This document shows, piece by piece, positions 35,109 to 45,583 of a stretch of 64,000 bases of DNA. Positions within the stretch are counted from its first letter, which is position 1, and every line of letters begins with the position of its first letter. Source of the DNA: Myxococcota bacterium (GTDB taxonomy: Bacteria; Myxococcota_A; UBA9160; SMWR01); assembly GCA_039030075.1 (NCBI GenBank), contig JBCCEW010000002.1, positions 1 to 64,000 on the forward strand, read 5' to 3'. Under the pieces are notes generated by a model, which saw only the letters and a list, made by a program, of their open reading frames with translations, was not told the origin of the DNA and made no database searches. The position numbers and the translations under genes were made by a program.

Positions 35109-35179
35109 CTGGGAGTCCTTTCTGCTGGGAGCCTTCCAGCTTTCTGAGAGTCTCGGAGAAGTCTGGGAGTCTGGGAGAA
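35109..35179 (+). repeat. Degenerate CTGGGAGTC repeats in the prfB leader
   Basis: Within the 105-base gap before prfB the 9-mer CTGGGAGTC or a close variant occurs at 35109, 35125, 35144, 35163 and 35171. Spacings are 16, 19, 19 and 8. The last copy provides the GGGAG ribosome binding site of prfB. Neighbouring gaps show no such pattern. It could be slippage-derived or regulatory. Confidence 0.6.
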
Positions 35180-35181
35180 CC

Positions 35182-36318
<1,137 letters not shown>

Positions 36319-36322
<4 letters not shown>

Positions 36323-37818
36323 GCGAGCGCGAGCGAGAAGCACGACGGCAGAAGCTGGCCGCGCTGCGCGAAGCGGGCGTCGACCCGTATCCGCCGCGCG
36401 TCGGGCCGCGCGAGTCGATCGCGCGGGTGCGCGAGCAGTACGACGGCCTCGACGCAGCCGCCCTCGAATCCGACGCTCCCGTCGTCGGAATCGCGGGACG
36501 CGTGGTCGCGCTCCGCGTGTTCGGGAAGCTGGTCTTTGCGACGCTCCTCGAGAACGGCGAGCGGCTGCAGGTCAGCGCGAAGAAGGCCGAACTCCCCGCC
36601 GAGGTCTTCCAGTTCATCAAGAAGCTCGACATCGGTGACTTCGTGCGGGTCTCCGGTCCGCTGTGGCGCACCAAGAGCGACGAGCTGACCGTCGACATCC
36701 GCGAGGCCGAGCTCGCCGCGAAGGGCTTGAACCCGCTGCCCGAGAAGTGGCACGGGCTGTCCGACGTCGAGGCGCGCTTCCGACAGCGCTACCTCGATCT
36801 GCTGGTGAACACGGATGCGCGCCGGATCGCCGTGCAGCGCAGTCAGGTGGTGAGCGCGATGCGCGCGAGCCTCGACGGCCGGGGGTATCTCGAGGTCGAG
36901 ACGCCCGTACTCCAGCCGATCTACGGCGGCGCCGCCGCGCGACCCTTCACCACGCACCACAACACCTACGATCAGGAACTCTTCCTGCGCATCTCGGACG
37001 AGCTGTATCTGAAGCGGCTGGTCGTCGGCGGGCTGGATCGCGTCTACGAGATCGGCCGGGTGTTTCGCAACGAAGGGGTGTCCCGCAAGCACAACCCCGA
37101 GTTCACCATGATGGAGTGCTACGCGGCCTACACCGACTACGCCGACATGATGGAGCTCGCCCAGTCGCTGGTGCAGGAGATCGCCGAGCGCGTGCACGGC
37201 ACCACCCAGATCGAGTACCAGGGACAGAAGCTGGACCTCGGAGGCGAGTGGCGACGGGTGACCCTGCGCGACGCGATCGCCGACGCGACGGGCATCGACA
37301 TCCTCACCCACGCCGACCTCGGCAGCCTCTCCGAGGCGGTGAAGTCCAAGGGGTGGGACGCGGACGACGCCCCGAACTGGGGCCGGCTGGTCGACGACCT
37401 CTTCAGCGATCACGTCGAGCCGAACCTGATCCAGCCGACCCTGGTGACCGACTATCCGGTCGAGCTCTCGCCCCTCGCGAAGCGCAACCCGGACGACCCG
37501 CGTCTGGTCGAGCGCTTCGAGCCGTTCCTGGCGGGGATGGAGATCGGCAACGCCTTCAGCGAGCTCAACGACCCCGACGACCAGCGCGAGCGACTGATGG
37601 CGGGCCGGGACGCGCTCGAGGCCGGTGACGAAGAGGCCCATCCGCTGGACGAGGACTACCTGCGGGCGCTCGAGATCGGCCTGCCGCCCACCGGTGGGCT
37701 CGGGATGGGTGTGGATCGCCTGGTGATGATCCTGTGCGATGCTCCCAACCTGAGGGAGGTGATCACCTTCCCCCACATGCGTCCCCGCACCGACGACGGT
37801 GGCGGCGAGGACGCCTAG
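36319..37818 (+). CDS. lysS: Lysyl-tRNA synthetase (class II)
   Basis: Charges tRNA-Lys. The 499 residues match class II LysRS. The OB-fold anticodon-binding domain covers about 55-150. The catalytic motifs are RQRYLDLL, motif 2 (VFRNEGVSRKHNPEFTMMECY) and motif 3 (GLGMGVDRLVM). It starts with GTG overlapping prfB, the common prfB-lysS pair. LolC follows after 73 bases. Confidence 0.97.
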
Positions 37819-37871
37819 GCGGCGACACGCATCGATGCTCACGAGACGCACGCATGAGTGATGGGGACCGG

Positions 37872-37904
37872 CATGGGTGATTGGGTGCAACATGGGTGAC
37901 TGGG
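37872..37904 (+). repeat. Duplicated start region of lolC
   Basis: CATGGGTGATTGGG at 37872-37885 is repeated as CATGGGTGACTGGG at 37891-37904. The second copy holds the lolC start. The first opens an out-of-frame nine-codon frame (ATG 37873 to TGA 37897-37899) that overlaps the lolC start. It could be a simple duplication or a small upstream ORF. Confidence 0.6.
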
Positions 37905-39865
37905 CGATCGGGTTCTGGACCTGGTTGACGGCCGCCGGTGGGACCCTCGCGCTCGTCTTCATCGCTGCGATCGCCCTCGGGATCAACGCGATGACGCTGG
38001 TCTTCACGGGCTCGGCGGTCGTGGCCCTCGAGCGCTTTGCGCGCGCCTCGCGGCGCTGGTCCACGCGGATCGCCTGCATCGCGTTCTGGGCGCTGGCCCT
38101 CGGCGGCTTCAGCCTCTACCTGCAGTCGCCCGAGGCGTCGGGCAGTGGGGACGGCGCTTCCTTCGGTGCGTTCCTGCGCGGAACCGGACGGGCGCTGATC
38201 GGCGTGCTCGTCTTCAGCGGCATCGCCGCGGCCCTGCTGCGCTTCCTGCCCGCCCGCGGGCTCCTGGTCGGCGTTCTGGTGGTGCTGGGGGTGGCGACGG
38301 CCCTGGTGCTCGGTGGCTCGGGTCAGCCCGGCTACGCCGCCGCCCCGTTCGTCGTGGCGCTGGTGATCGCGTTGTGGGCGAGTTGGCGTCGACGCCGTCG
38401 CGCCGACGCGATGGCCTCGGACGTCGAGCGCATGTTCGGGGTGTTGGCCGCCAGTCTCGTCGTGGGGATTCCGCTCGCGATGGCCGTTTCCGAGCCGGCG
38501 ACCGAGCTCGCGGCGGTGGGTGCCGGGCTCTTCGGCCTGCTCGGCGGCGCCACCCTGATGGGCCTGGTGCCCCTCGCGATCGCCGGGATCATCGACACGC
38601 GCAAGACCGCCGAGTGGTTCATCGCGGTGCGCTACCTGCTCGCGAAGCGGCGCCAGACCTTCATCTCGATCATCACCGGCATCTGCGTCGTCGGCATCGC
38701 CGTGGGCGTCTGGCTGATCATCGTCGTGCTGTCGGTGATGAACGGTTTCGAGCGCACCTGGCGCGACGAGATCATCGGCAATCGCGCCCACTTCACCGTC
38801 CAGAGCGGCCTCGGGCCGATCGACGACTACGCGTCGATCGTCGAGGCGGTCTCCCGGAGCGAGGGCGTGACCGCCGCGTCGCCCTTCCTCGATGCCGAGG
38901 GCATGGTGCGCGGGGAGGCCGGCGAGATCGTGGCCGTGCGGGTGCGCGGCGTCGACGCGGCGCGTGTGGGCGGCGTGACCGACCTCGAATCGGACCTCGT
39001 GGAGGGCAGCCTGGATCGGCTGCTGCCCGAGAACGACACCGGCGACGAGCCGGCGATCCTGATCGGCAGCCAGCTCGCGGCATCGCTCGGGCTGCGCGTC
39101 GGCGAGTCGATGCTCCTCATCTCGCCCTTCGGCGGCCCCCAGACACCGCTCGGGCCGGCCCCCCGGCTCAAGCGCTTCCAGGTCGCGGGCATCTTCGAGT
39201 CGAGCTTCTTCCAGTACGACGAGATGTTCACCTACGTGAACCTGCCGGCGGCCCAGGACTTCCGTCGGGTCGGGGACGTCGTCGACGGCATCGAAGCCCG
39301 TACCACCGATTTCTATCGCTCGCGGTCGGTCGGCGAACAGGTGCAGCGCAACCTGGGTTTCCCCTTCTACACCCGCGACTGGAAGGAGTTCTTCCCGGCC
39401 TTCTTTCAGGCGCTGAAGAGCGAGCGGGTGATGATGTTCATCCTGCTCACCATGATCATGGTGGTGGCGGCCTTCTCGATCGTGTCGACCCTCGTGATGA
39501 TGATCATGGAGAAGTCGAGCGACATCGCGATCCTGAAGACGATGGGCGCGGAGGACAGCGCGATCGAGCGCATCTTTGCCCTCGAGGGCACGCTGATCGG
39601 CCTGGTCGGTACCGCGCTCGGTGTGATCGCGGGGATCGCTGTCACTGCGCGGATCGCGTTCATCCAGCGGGCGATCGAGAGCGTGATCGGCATCGATACC
39701 CTGCCCGCCAGCGTGTACCAGTTCTCGACGCTGCCCGCGGAACTCGACGCCGGGCAGATCGCCCTCGCCGTGGGCGTCGCGATGGTGCTGGCCCTGGGTG
39801 CCACGCTCTTGCCGAGCCGCCAGGCCTCCCGTCTCGATCCGGTGGAGTCGCTCCGATATGAGTGA
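37892..39865 (+). CDS. lolC: LolC/E-type lipoprotein-releasing permease with a long N-terminal membrane extension
   Basis: Inner-membrane permease of the LolCDE complex, which passes lipoproteins to LolA. The C-terminal 415 residues are a standard Lol[23 protein letters not shown], the first helix, periplasmic domain, then the three-helix FtsX core ([21 protein letters not shown]... [13 protein letters not shown]). Before it lie about 240 extra residues with some seven hydrophobic segments, so the protein is 657 residues where LolC/E usually has about 400. No second LolC/E gene is beside it, so it may form a homodimer. ATG 37892 is chosen; GTG 37877 is also in frame. It overlaps lolD (ATGAGTGA). 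Confidence 0.88.
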   Translation: MGDWAIGFWTWLTAAGGTLALVFIAAIALGINAMTLVFTGSAVVALERFARASRRWSTRIACIAFWALALGGFSLYLQSPEASGSGDGASFGAFLRGTGRALIGVLVFSGIAAALLRFLPARGLLVGVLVVLGVATALVLGGSGQPGYAAAPFVVALVIALWASWRRRRRADAMASDVERMFGVLAASLVVGIPLAMAVSEPATELAAVGAGLFGLLGGATLMGLVPLAIAGIIDTRKTAEWFIAVRYLLAKRRQTFISIITGICVVGIAVGVWLIIVVLSVMNGFERTWRDEIIGNRAHFTVQSGLGPIDDYASIVEAVSRSEGVTAASPFLDAEGMVRGEAGEIVAVRVRGVDAARVGGVTDLESDLVEGSLDRLLPENDTGDEPAILIGSQLAASLGLRVGESMLLISPFGGPQTPLGPAPRLKRFQVAGIFESSFFQYDEMFTYVNLPAAQDFRRVGDVVDGIEARTTDFYRSRSVGEQVQRNLGFPFYTRDWKEFFPAFFQALKSERVMMFILLTMIMVVAAFSIVSTLVMMIMEKSSDIAILKTMGAEDSAIERIFALEGTLIGLVGTALGVIAGIAVTARIAFIQRAIESVIGIDTLPASVYQFSTLPAELDAGQIALAVGVAMVLALGATLLPSRQASRLDPVESLRYE

Positions 39866-40547
39866 GCCGTTGCTCGAGGTCCGCGACCTGAAGCGCTCCT
39901 TCGCCACCGGCGACGGGACGATCGAAGTGCTGCGTGGTGTGAACCTGCGCATGCACGAGCGCGAGCGCCTGGCGATCCTGGGCAACTCGGGGGTCGGCAA
40001 GTCCACCCTGCTGCACGTGCTCGGCACCCTCGATCGTCCGACTAGCGGCACGGTGCGTTTCGATGGCGAGGATCTCTTCGCGCGCGATGCCTCCGAGCTC
40101 TCGCGCTTCCGCAACGAGTCGCTGGGTTTCATCTTCCAGTTCCACCACCTGCTGCCCGAGTTCGACGCCTGCGAGAACGTCATGATGCCGGGCCTGATCG
40201 GCGGCCGTCCGGCGAAGGAGATGCGTGACCGGGCCCGGCGCCTGCTCTCCGAGGTGGGTCTGGGGCACCGCGAGAACCACCCGGTGGGGAAGCTGTCGGG
40301 CGGCGAGCGCCAACGGGTGGCGGTGGCGCGGGCGCTGGTGCTCGAACCGCGGCTGCTGCTGGCCGACGAACCCACGGGCAACCTCGACCCGAAGACCGCC
40401 GACCAGGTGCTCGAGCTCTTGCTCGAGATGAACCGGGAACACGGGACGGCGCTGGCGGTGGTGACCCACAGCCCCGAGCTCGCCCTTCGGTTGGGGCGCC
40501 AGGTCGAGCTGGTCGACGGCTACCTCGAAGAAGCGACGCTCGCCTAG
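39858..40547 (+). CDS. lolD: Lipoprotein-releasing system ATPase LolD
   Basis: Cytoplasmic ATPase that powers lipoprotein extraction by LolC/E. The 229 residues have Walker [10 protein letters not shown], the Q-loop [12 protein letters not shown] (a LolD hallmark), signature [15 protein letters not shown], and Walker [12 protein letters not shown]. It starts inside the end of lolC. It ends the operon, with about 290 bases before bamA. Confidence 0.95.
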   Translation: MSEPLLEVRDLKRSFATGDGTIEVLRGVNLRMHERERLAILGNSGVGKSTLLHVLGTLDRPTSGTVRFDGEDLFARDASELSRFRNESLGFIFQFHHLLPEFDACENVMMPGLIGGRPAKEMRDRARRLLSEVGLGHRENHPVGKLSGGERQRVAVARALVLEPRLLLADEPTGNLDPKTADQVLELLLEMNREHGTALAVVTHSPELALRLGRQVELVDGYLEEATLA

Positions 40548-40619
40548 CCCCCACGGGTCGCGCTGGGCTCTTTCCGGGTTCCCGGGACAGGGTTCTAAGC
40601 TCCTGGAAACGCAAGGGTC

Positions 40620-40649
40620 TTGTCACCTGCGGGGCCGAATCACTAGAGT
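40620..40649 (+). promoter_or_regulatory. Candidate promoter of the bamA-lpx operon
   Basis: TTGTCA (40620-40625), 18 bases, then TAGAGT (40644-40649). RNA would begin near 40656, leaving a leader of about 185 bases before the bamA GTG. A small hairpin, GTCTGG-ATCGAC-CCAGAC (40656-40673), lies at the predicted RNA start. The rest of the 294-base gap (40548-40841) shows no gene. Confidence 0.45.
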
Positions 40650-40841
40650 CCCGCCGTCTGGATCGACCCAGACCCAGAACCGCTCGGGCGTTCGACACCG
40701 TTTCGTCCCGAACTCGATGCGCGCAGGCTCGAAGGTCGTCCCCGCCGCCGCTTGCGCCTCGACCTCGGGCCGACGCCGGTGGCGCAAGGCAAAGCAACAA
40801 TCCAGGTGGCGGGAGTTCGCCGCAGCAGCTCGGAGGGATGG

Positions 40842-43800
40842 GTGCAATCGATTCGCCACGGCCGCGCTTCGGCGCGGCCCGGCTTGCACCGTGCCCTCTC
40901 GCGCGTGGCCGTTCGGGTCTTGGCGTGGAGTCTCGTCTGCGGCGCGCTGGCCGCCCCCGCGGAGGCCCAGCCCGCCGAGGGAGACGCGCCGCGTATCGCG
41001 GTTCTCCAGTTCCTGTTTCGCAGTCCCGACGATCGTTCCGACGCGAGCCGCGCCCTGACCCGCGAACTCGTGTCGATCCTCGCCGAGGACGGCCGGGTCG
41101 AGATCGTGGACGACTCGATCGACGTGGAGCCGCCGGTGCCCGAGTCGGGCGAAACCCGCGACGCCGCCCTGCGCCGCCGCGGCGCCGAGTGGGAGGCCGA
41201 CTACCTGGTCACCGGGCGCGCCACCCAGCTCGTGAGCGACGGCGCGATCGATCTGGCGGTCCGTCTGACCCCGGCCCGCGCGGGACTCGCGAGTTCCACC
41301 CAGGTCGTGACCGCCCGCGACCTGGGCGCCCTGCAGGCCCGTCTGTTGGAAGTGGCCGAGCGGATCGTCGATCGCGTGGTCGGCGCACCCCCCGCGCGGG
41401 TCGTCGGCGTCGACATCCGCGGGGCACCCGGGTTCGAGCAGCAGCTGCTCGGCCGGCTCGGCACCCAGCCCGGCGCCGTCTTCGATCCGCTGGTCGTGCG
41501 CGCAGACCTCGCCGAGCTGCGCAGCTCGGCCCTGATCGTGTCGGCCCAGTCGAGCACCGAGAGCGTCGAGGACGGGATCGTGGTGCGCTTCGACGTGGTG
41601 TTGGCCGATCCGTCGGCCCAGCGAGCCGAGTCCGGCGAGCGCCTGGTGGCGGTACGGGTGCGCGGAAACCGGCGCATCGAGGCTGCCGCGATCCGCAACC
41701 GCATCACGTCTCGGGTGGGCGACCCTCTCGATCAGACCCGCGTCGCCCGCGATCTCGAGGAGATCCAGAAGCTCGGCTTCTTCCGCGACGTCCGGGCCTT
41801 CAGCGATCGCAACGACGAGGGACCCATCCTCATCTTCGAGGTCGAGGAGAACCCGCTCGTTCGCCAGATCTCGATCGCCGGCAACGACAACGTCGACGGC
41901 GACGACATCCGCGACGCCCTGACCCTGACCACCGGGGCGACCCTCGACTACCCGCTGCTCTTCGAGAACCGCCAGCGCATCGAAGCGCTGTATCGGGCCC
42001 AGGGTTACTACCTCGCTTCGGTGTCCTTCGAGATCGAACGGTTGGGTGACTCGGCGGTGGGCATCCACTTCGACGTCGAGGAGGGCGAGAAGCAGAAGCT
42101 CCAGGCGATCGAGTTCGAGGGGAACGAAGCCTTCGACGACGACACGCTCACCGAGGGCTTCCAGACGAAGACCTGGAAGTTCTATTCGCTGGCGACGTCC
42201 TGGTTCGACAACACGGGCACCTACTCGGAGCCGCTCTTCCTCCAGGATCTGCGTGGCATCGAGCGCCGCTACAGCGACGCCGGCTACCTCCAGGCCCGGG
42301 TGGGAGAGCCCCGCGTCGTCGCCGATGGGGATGGTCTGATCGTTCGCGTCGAGATCGACGAGGGTCAGCTCTTCCGGGTCGGGGCGATCGACGTGGTCGG
42401 CGATTCCACCGTCGACATCGCGTCGCTGCGCGACAAGCTCAAGCTGAAGCGGGGCGACGTCTTCAACCGCAGTTTCTTGAACGACGACATCGCGTCGCTG
42501 ACCGAGCACTACCAGGATCGCGGCTTCTACTTCGCCCAGATCACGCCGCTTTCGAACCTGTCGGCGGCGACGGAAGAGGTCGACGTCCAGTTCGAGGTGC
42601 GGAAGGGGCCGCTCTACTTCATCCGACGCATCGAGGTCGGTGGCAACTCGATCACCGTCGACCCGGTCGTGCGCCGGGAGGTGCCGATCGTCGAGGGCGA
42701 GCTCTACTCCCAGCGCAAGATCGAGCTCGCCCGGCGCCGCGTGGAGGGGCTCGGCTACTTCGAAGAAGTCGACTTCCAGATCGAGCCCACCGACGAGCCC
42801 GACCAGCTCGACCTGAAGGTGTCGGTGGTCGAGCGGCCGACCGGGTCCTTCTCCTTCGGCGCCGGCTTCTCCTCCCAGGATGGTCTGGTCGTGACCGGCT
42901 CGCTCGCCCAGTCGAATCTCTTCGGGCGCGGCTACGGCGCGAACATCTCGCTGGACATCGGCCGCCAGTCCCAGCGTTTCTTCGTCAATCTCTCCGACCC
43001 GTACTTCCTGGGCTCGACCTTCAGCCTCTCCACGACCTTCTCGCGGACGAGCTTCAACTTCCAGGACTTCGAGCAGGACCAGATCGGTGCCGACTTCGTG
43101 CTCGGCCACGCCCTTACCGAAGACGCCCGCACCCGTGGCTTCCTCCGCTACAGCTTCAACCTGCGCGAGCTGATCGACGACCGCGACGTGAACGCGGCCG
43201 CGGTGATCCAGCGCGAAGTGCTGCAGGACCAGGTCTCGAGCAGCCTGGTCGGACTCTCGGTCGTGGCGGACACCCGCAACGACCGCCTCGCCCCCACCGA
43301 CGGCTACCAGTACGCGCTGAGCCTCGAGGGCAGCGGGCTCGGCGGCTTCTCGCGTTTCGCGCGCCTCGAAGCGCGCGGCGCTTACTTCCTGGGCGCGCCC
43401 GACTGGATGTTCGATCGCTCGACCTTCGTGGTGGCGTCGCGCGCGGGCTGGGCGATCCCCTTCAACCGCGTGAGCGACTTCGAGGTGTTCGATCCCGATC
43501 CAGGGGGTGCCGATGTGCGTGCTGTCGCCGGTGGCAACGGTCAGACCCGCTTCCTGCAGGACATCGACGACGACCTGACCCTGCCGCTGACCGAGCGCTA
43601 CTTCCTGGGCGGTCTGGGCCAGTTCCAGCTGCGCGGCTTCCGTCAGCGCTCGGTGGGGCCGCGCCGCGCGATCCTGCGCCGGGTGGCGGGCAACGCGCTG
43701 GTGCCGCTGGGCGTGACCGCGACGAATACGGCGATCGACGGCGCCGTACCGGGGGAGTGTCGAGACGACACCATCATCAACCTCGGCGATGGCGACGGCC

Positions 43801-44144
43801 TCTGCAACAGCATCACCGACCGCGAGATCGACGACTTCGACGACCTCGACGAGACCGACGTGGTGGGCGGCAACAAGTTCATCGCCAGCACCTTCGAGTA
43901 CCGCTTCCCGATCTCCGAGACCGTGGGTCTGCAGGGCGTGGTCTTCATCGACGCGGGCAACGCCTTCGACGAGCGTCAACTGAACCTGTTGGACGTGACC
44001 GAGTGGCGCTACGGTACCGGGGCGGGCGTCCAGTGGTTCTCCCCCTTCGGCCCCTTGGCCGTCGTACTCGGCTTCCCACTGGACGGCCTCTCTGTGGAAG
44101 ACTCCCCCGTCTTCGAGTTCTCGATCGGCGGCTCGGCTTTCTGA
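40842..44144 (+). CDS. bamA: Outer-membrane assembly factor BamA with an extra N-terminal domain
   Basis: Omp85 protein that inserts beta-barrels into the outer membrane; 1100 residues, against about 800 usually. A signal peptide (to about 42) leads into an extra domain at about 50-180 (RIAVLQFLF, LTRELVSILAEDG, EADYLVTGRA) resembling TolB-N/LpoB folds. POTRA units then follow near 186-256 (divergent), 267-338, 340-417, 418-508, 510-588 and 591-666, six against the usual five. The barrel fills 669-1100, with LRGF at its core motif and a terminal Phe. A barrel loop near 930-980 has two Cys and is Asp-rich. GTG 40842 has GGAGG upstream. TTG 40752 opens the frame but would bury the signal peptide. 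Confidence 0.93.
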   Translation: MQSIRHGRASARPGLHRALSRVAVRVLAWSLVCGALAAPAEAQPAEGDAPRIAVLQFLFRSPDDRSDASRALTRELVSILAEDGRVEIVDDSIDVEPPVPESGETRDAALRRRGAEWEADYLVTGRATQLVSDGAIDLAVRLTPARAGLASSTQVVTARDLGALQARLLEVAERIVDRVVGAPPARVVGVDIRGAPGFEQQLLGRLGTQPGAVFDPLVVRADLAELRSSALIVSAQSSTESVEDGIVVRFDVVLADPSAQRAESGERLVAVRVRGNRRIEAAAIRNRITSRVGDPLDQTRVARDLEEIQKLGFFRDVRAFSDRNDEGPILIFEVEENPLVRQISIAGNDNVDGDDIRDALTLTTGATLDYPLLFENRQRIEALYRAQGYYLASVSFEIERLGDSAVGIHFDVEEGEKQKLQAIEFEGNEAFDDDTLTEGFQTKTWKFYSLATSWFDNTGTYSEPLFLQDLRGIERRYSDAGYLQARVGEPRVVADGDGLIVRVEIDEGQLFRVGAIDVVGDSTVDIASLRDKLKLKRGDVFNRSFLNDDIASLTEHYQDRGFYFAQITPLSNLSAATEEVDVQFEVRKGPLYFIRRIEVGGNSITVDPVVRREVPIVEGELYSQRKIELARRRVEGLGYFEEVDFQIEPTDEPDQLDLKVSVVERPTGSFSFGAGFSSQDGLVVTGSLAQSNLFGRGYGANISLDIGRQSQRFFVNLSDPYFLGSTFSLSTTFSRTSFNFQDFEQDQIGADFVLGHALTEDARTRGFLRYSFNLRELIDDRDVNAAAVIQREVLQDQVSSSLVGLSVVADTRNDRLAPTDGYQYALSLEGSGLGGFSRFARLEARGAYFLGAPDWMFDRSTFVVASRAGWAIPFNRVSDFEVFDPDPGGADVRAVAGGNGQTRFLQDIDDDLTLPLTERYFLGGLGQFQLRGFRQRSVGPRRAILRRVAGNALVPLGVTATNTAIDGAVPGECRDDTIINLGDGDGLCNSITDREIDDFDDLDETDVVGGNKFIASTFEYRFPISETVGLQGVVFIDAGNAFDERQLNLLDVTEWRYGTGAGVQWFSPFGPLAVVLGFPLDGLSVEDSPVFEFSIGGSAF

Positions 44145-44229
44145 TTCCACGGGTCCGGCATTTCCGATCCCCCAGGCGAGTGTCCCCGGGGGAACACATC
44201 CACCGAGGGCGCGATATGCTCGCGTGCCG

Positions 44230-44246
44230 GCAGGCGGGGGGCCTGC
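44230..44246 (+). other. Hairpin in the skp leader
   Basis: GCAGGC-GGGGG-GCCTGC is a perfect six-pair stem 27 bases before the skp ATG, clear of its GGAGGGG site. It lacks a T run, so it is not an intrinsic terminator. It may stabilise a processed mRNA 5' end between bamA and skp, where chaperone levels must differ. Confidence 0.35.
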
Positions 44247-44272
44247 GGACCACCACGTTTGGAGGGGATTCC

Positions 44273-44794
44273 ATGCAGGTTCCCAAAGCAGTCGTATTGC
44301 TCGCCCTGGCCATGATCCTGGTCTGGGGCACCGGCGCCCAGGATCAGGCGGTGCGCGTCGGCGTCGTCGACATCGACCAGGCCATCAGCTCGACCAAGGA
44401 AGGCAAGGCCGCCCGCGAGGAGTTTGCGCGCAAGCAGCGCGAGGCCGAGTCCAAGATCCAACCGCTGATCGAGCGCTACCAGGGCCTCGAAGAGGACCTC
44501 AAGCAGAAGAAGTTCGTGCTGTCGGACGAGGCGCTCTTCCAGAAGCAGCTCGACCTGGCCGAGATGCGCAACGAGATCCAGAATCGGATGAAGGAGCTCG
44601 AGGGCCAGCTCCAGGTCGACCAGAAGCGCCTCGAGGGGCCGCTCACGAAGAAGCTGATCGAGGTGATCGAGGAAGCCGGCAAGGATTCGGGCTTCACCAT
44701 GATCATGCGCCGTGGTTCGCCGGGCCTGCTCTACACGCGTGAAGCGCTCGACATCACCGACCTCATCATCGAGAAGTACAACCAGAAGAGCTGA
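44273..44794 (+). CDS. skp: Periplasmic chaperone Skp/OmpH
   Basis: Periplasmic holdase that carries unfolded outer-membrane proteins to BamA. The 173 residues have a signal peptide (to about Ala22), the short strand VRVGVVDIDQAI, and a long coiled coil (FARKQREAESKIQ to LEGQLQVDQKRLEG) forming the tentacle arms. A C-terminal strand-helix region follows. GGAGGGG precedes the ATG. It lies between bamA and lpxA as in most Gram-negatives, but lpxD and fabZ, usually next, are absent. Confidence 0.92.
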   Translation: MQVPKAVVLLALAMILVWGTGAQDQAVRVGVVDIDQAISSTKEGKAAREEFARKQREAESKIQPLIERYQGLEEDLKQKKFVLSDEALFQKQLDLAEMRNEIQNRMKELEGQLQVDQKRLEGPLTKKLIEVIEEAGKDSGFTMIMRRGSPGLLYTREALDITDLIIEKYNQKS

Positions 44795-44802
44795 GGGCCG
44801 GC

Positions 44803-45579
44803 GTGCCGAACATTCATCCCACGGCCGTGGTCGACCCGGGCGCGAAGCTGGCCGATGACGTCACGGTGGGTCCGCTCTCGACGATCGGTGGCGAGGTCGA
44901 GCTCGGACCTGGCGTCGAGATCGCGTCCCAGGTGTGCGTCACCGGTCGCACGAAGATCGGGGCTGGGACCTGCGTTCACCCGTTCGCCGTCCTCGGCCTG
45001 ACGCCCCAGGTGCTCGGCTTCGACGGACGCACCGGCACCCTCGAGATCGGCGAGGAGAACGAGATCCGCGAGTACGTGTCCATCCACGTCGGCTTGCCCG
45101 ACCACGGTGGGATCACTTCGCTCGGCGATCGCAACCTGATCCAGAACGGCTTCCACATCGCCCACGACTGCCGGATCGGGAACCACTGCGTGCTCGCCGG
45201 GATGAGCGGCTTCAGCGGCCACATCGTCGTGGAGGATTTCGCGGTGGTGGGAGCCATGTCCGGCGTCCACCAGTTCGTGCGCATCGGCGAGTCGGCATTC
45301 ACCGCCGGGAACTCGATGGTCAGCAAGGACGTGCCGCCGTTCTCGAAGGTCGCTGGCGACCGCGCCCGCTTCGTCGGGGTCAACACCATCAACCTCGAGC
45401 GGCGCGGCTTCGACAAGGATCGCATCGCGACGATCAAGCACGCCTTCCACGTCCTCTTCCAGTCGAAGCTCCGCTTCGAAGAGGCTACCACCCGGGTCGA
45501 AGCGGAATGCGACGGCTCGGCCGACGTGGCCCACCTGCTGAAGTTCCTGCGCTCCGCCGAGCGCGGCTTCGTCCGCTAG
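44803..45579 (+). CDS. lpxA: UDP-N-acetylglucosamine O-acyltransferase LpxA
   Basis: First enzyme of lipid A synthesis: transfers 3-hydroxyacyl from ACP to O-3 of UDP-GlcNAc. The 258 residues form a left-handed beta helix of hexapeptide repeats. The catalytic His is His121 in NGFHIAHDCRIGNHC, equivalent to His125 of Escherichia coli. VHQFVRIG and the helical tail FLRSAERGFVR are typical. It starts with GTG eight bases after skp. LpxI follows after a four-base gap. Confidence 0.95.
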   Translation: MPNIHPTAVVDPGAKLADDVTVGPLSTIGGEVELGPGVEIASQVCVTGRTKIGAGTCVHPFAVLGLTPQVLGFDGRTGTLEIGEENEIREYVSIHVGLPDHGGITSLGDRNLIQNGFHIAHDCRIGNHCVLAGMSGFSGHIVVEDFAVVGAMSGVHQFVRIGESAFTAGNSMVSKDVPPFSKVAGDRARFVGVNTINLERRGFDKDRIATIKHAFHVLFQSKLRFEEATTRVEAECDGSADVAHLLKFLRSAERGFVR

Positions 45580-45583
45580 CGAG

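Noticed and set aside
40752-40841. BamA start at TTG 40752
   Set aside because: It would add 30 residues before a good signal peptide and has no ribosome site; GTG 40842 has GGAGG.
40623-44150. Very long minus-strand frame opposite bamA (and similar ones opposite 17671-20940 and 21420-24482)
   Set aside because: GC-rich codon bias leaves shadow frames open. These have low-complexity His/Arg/Asp composition and no family motifs, while the plus strand has well-defined proteins.
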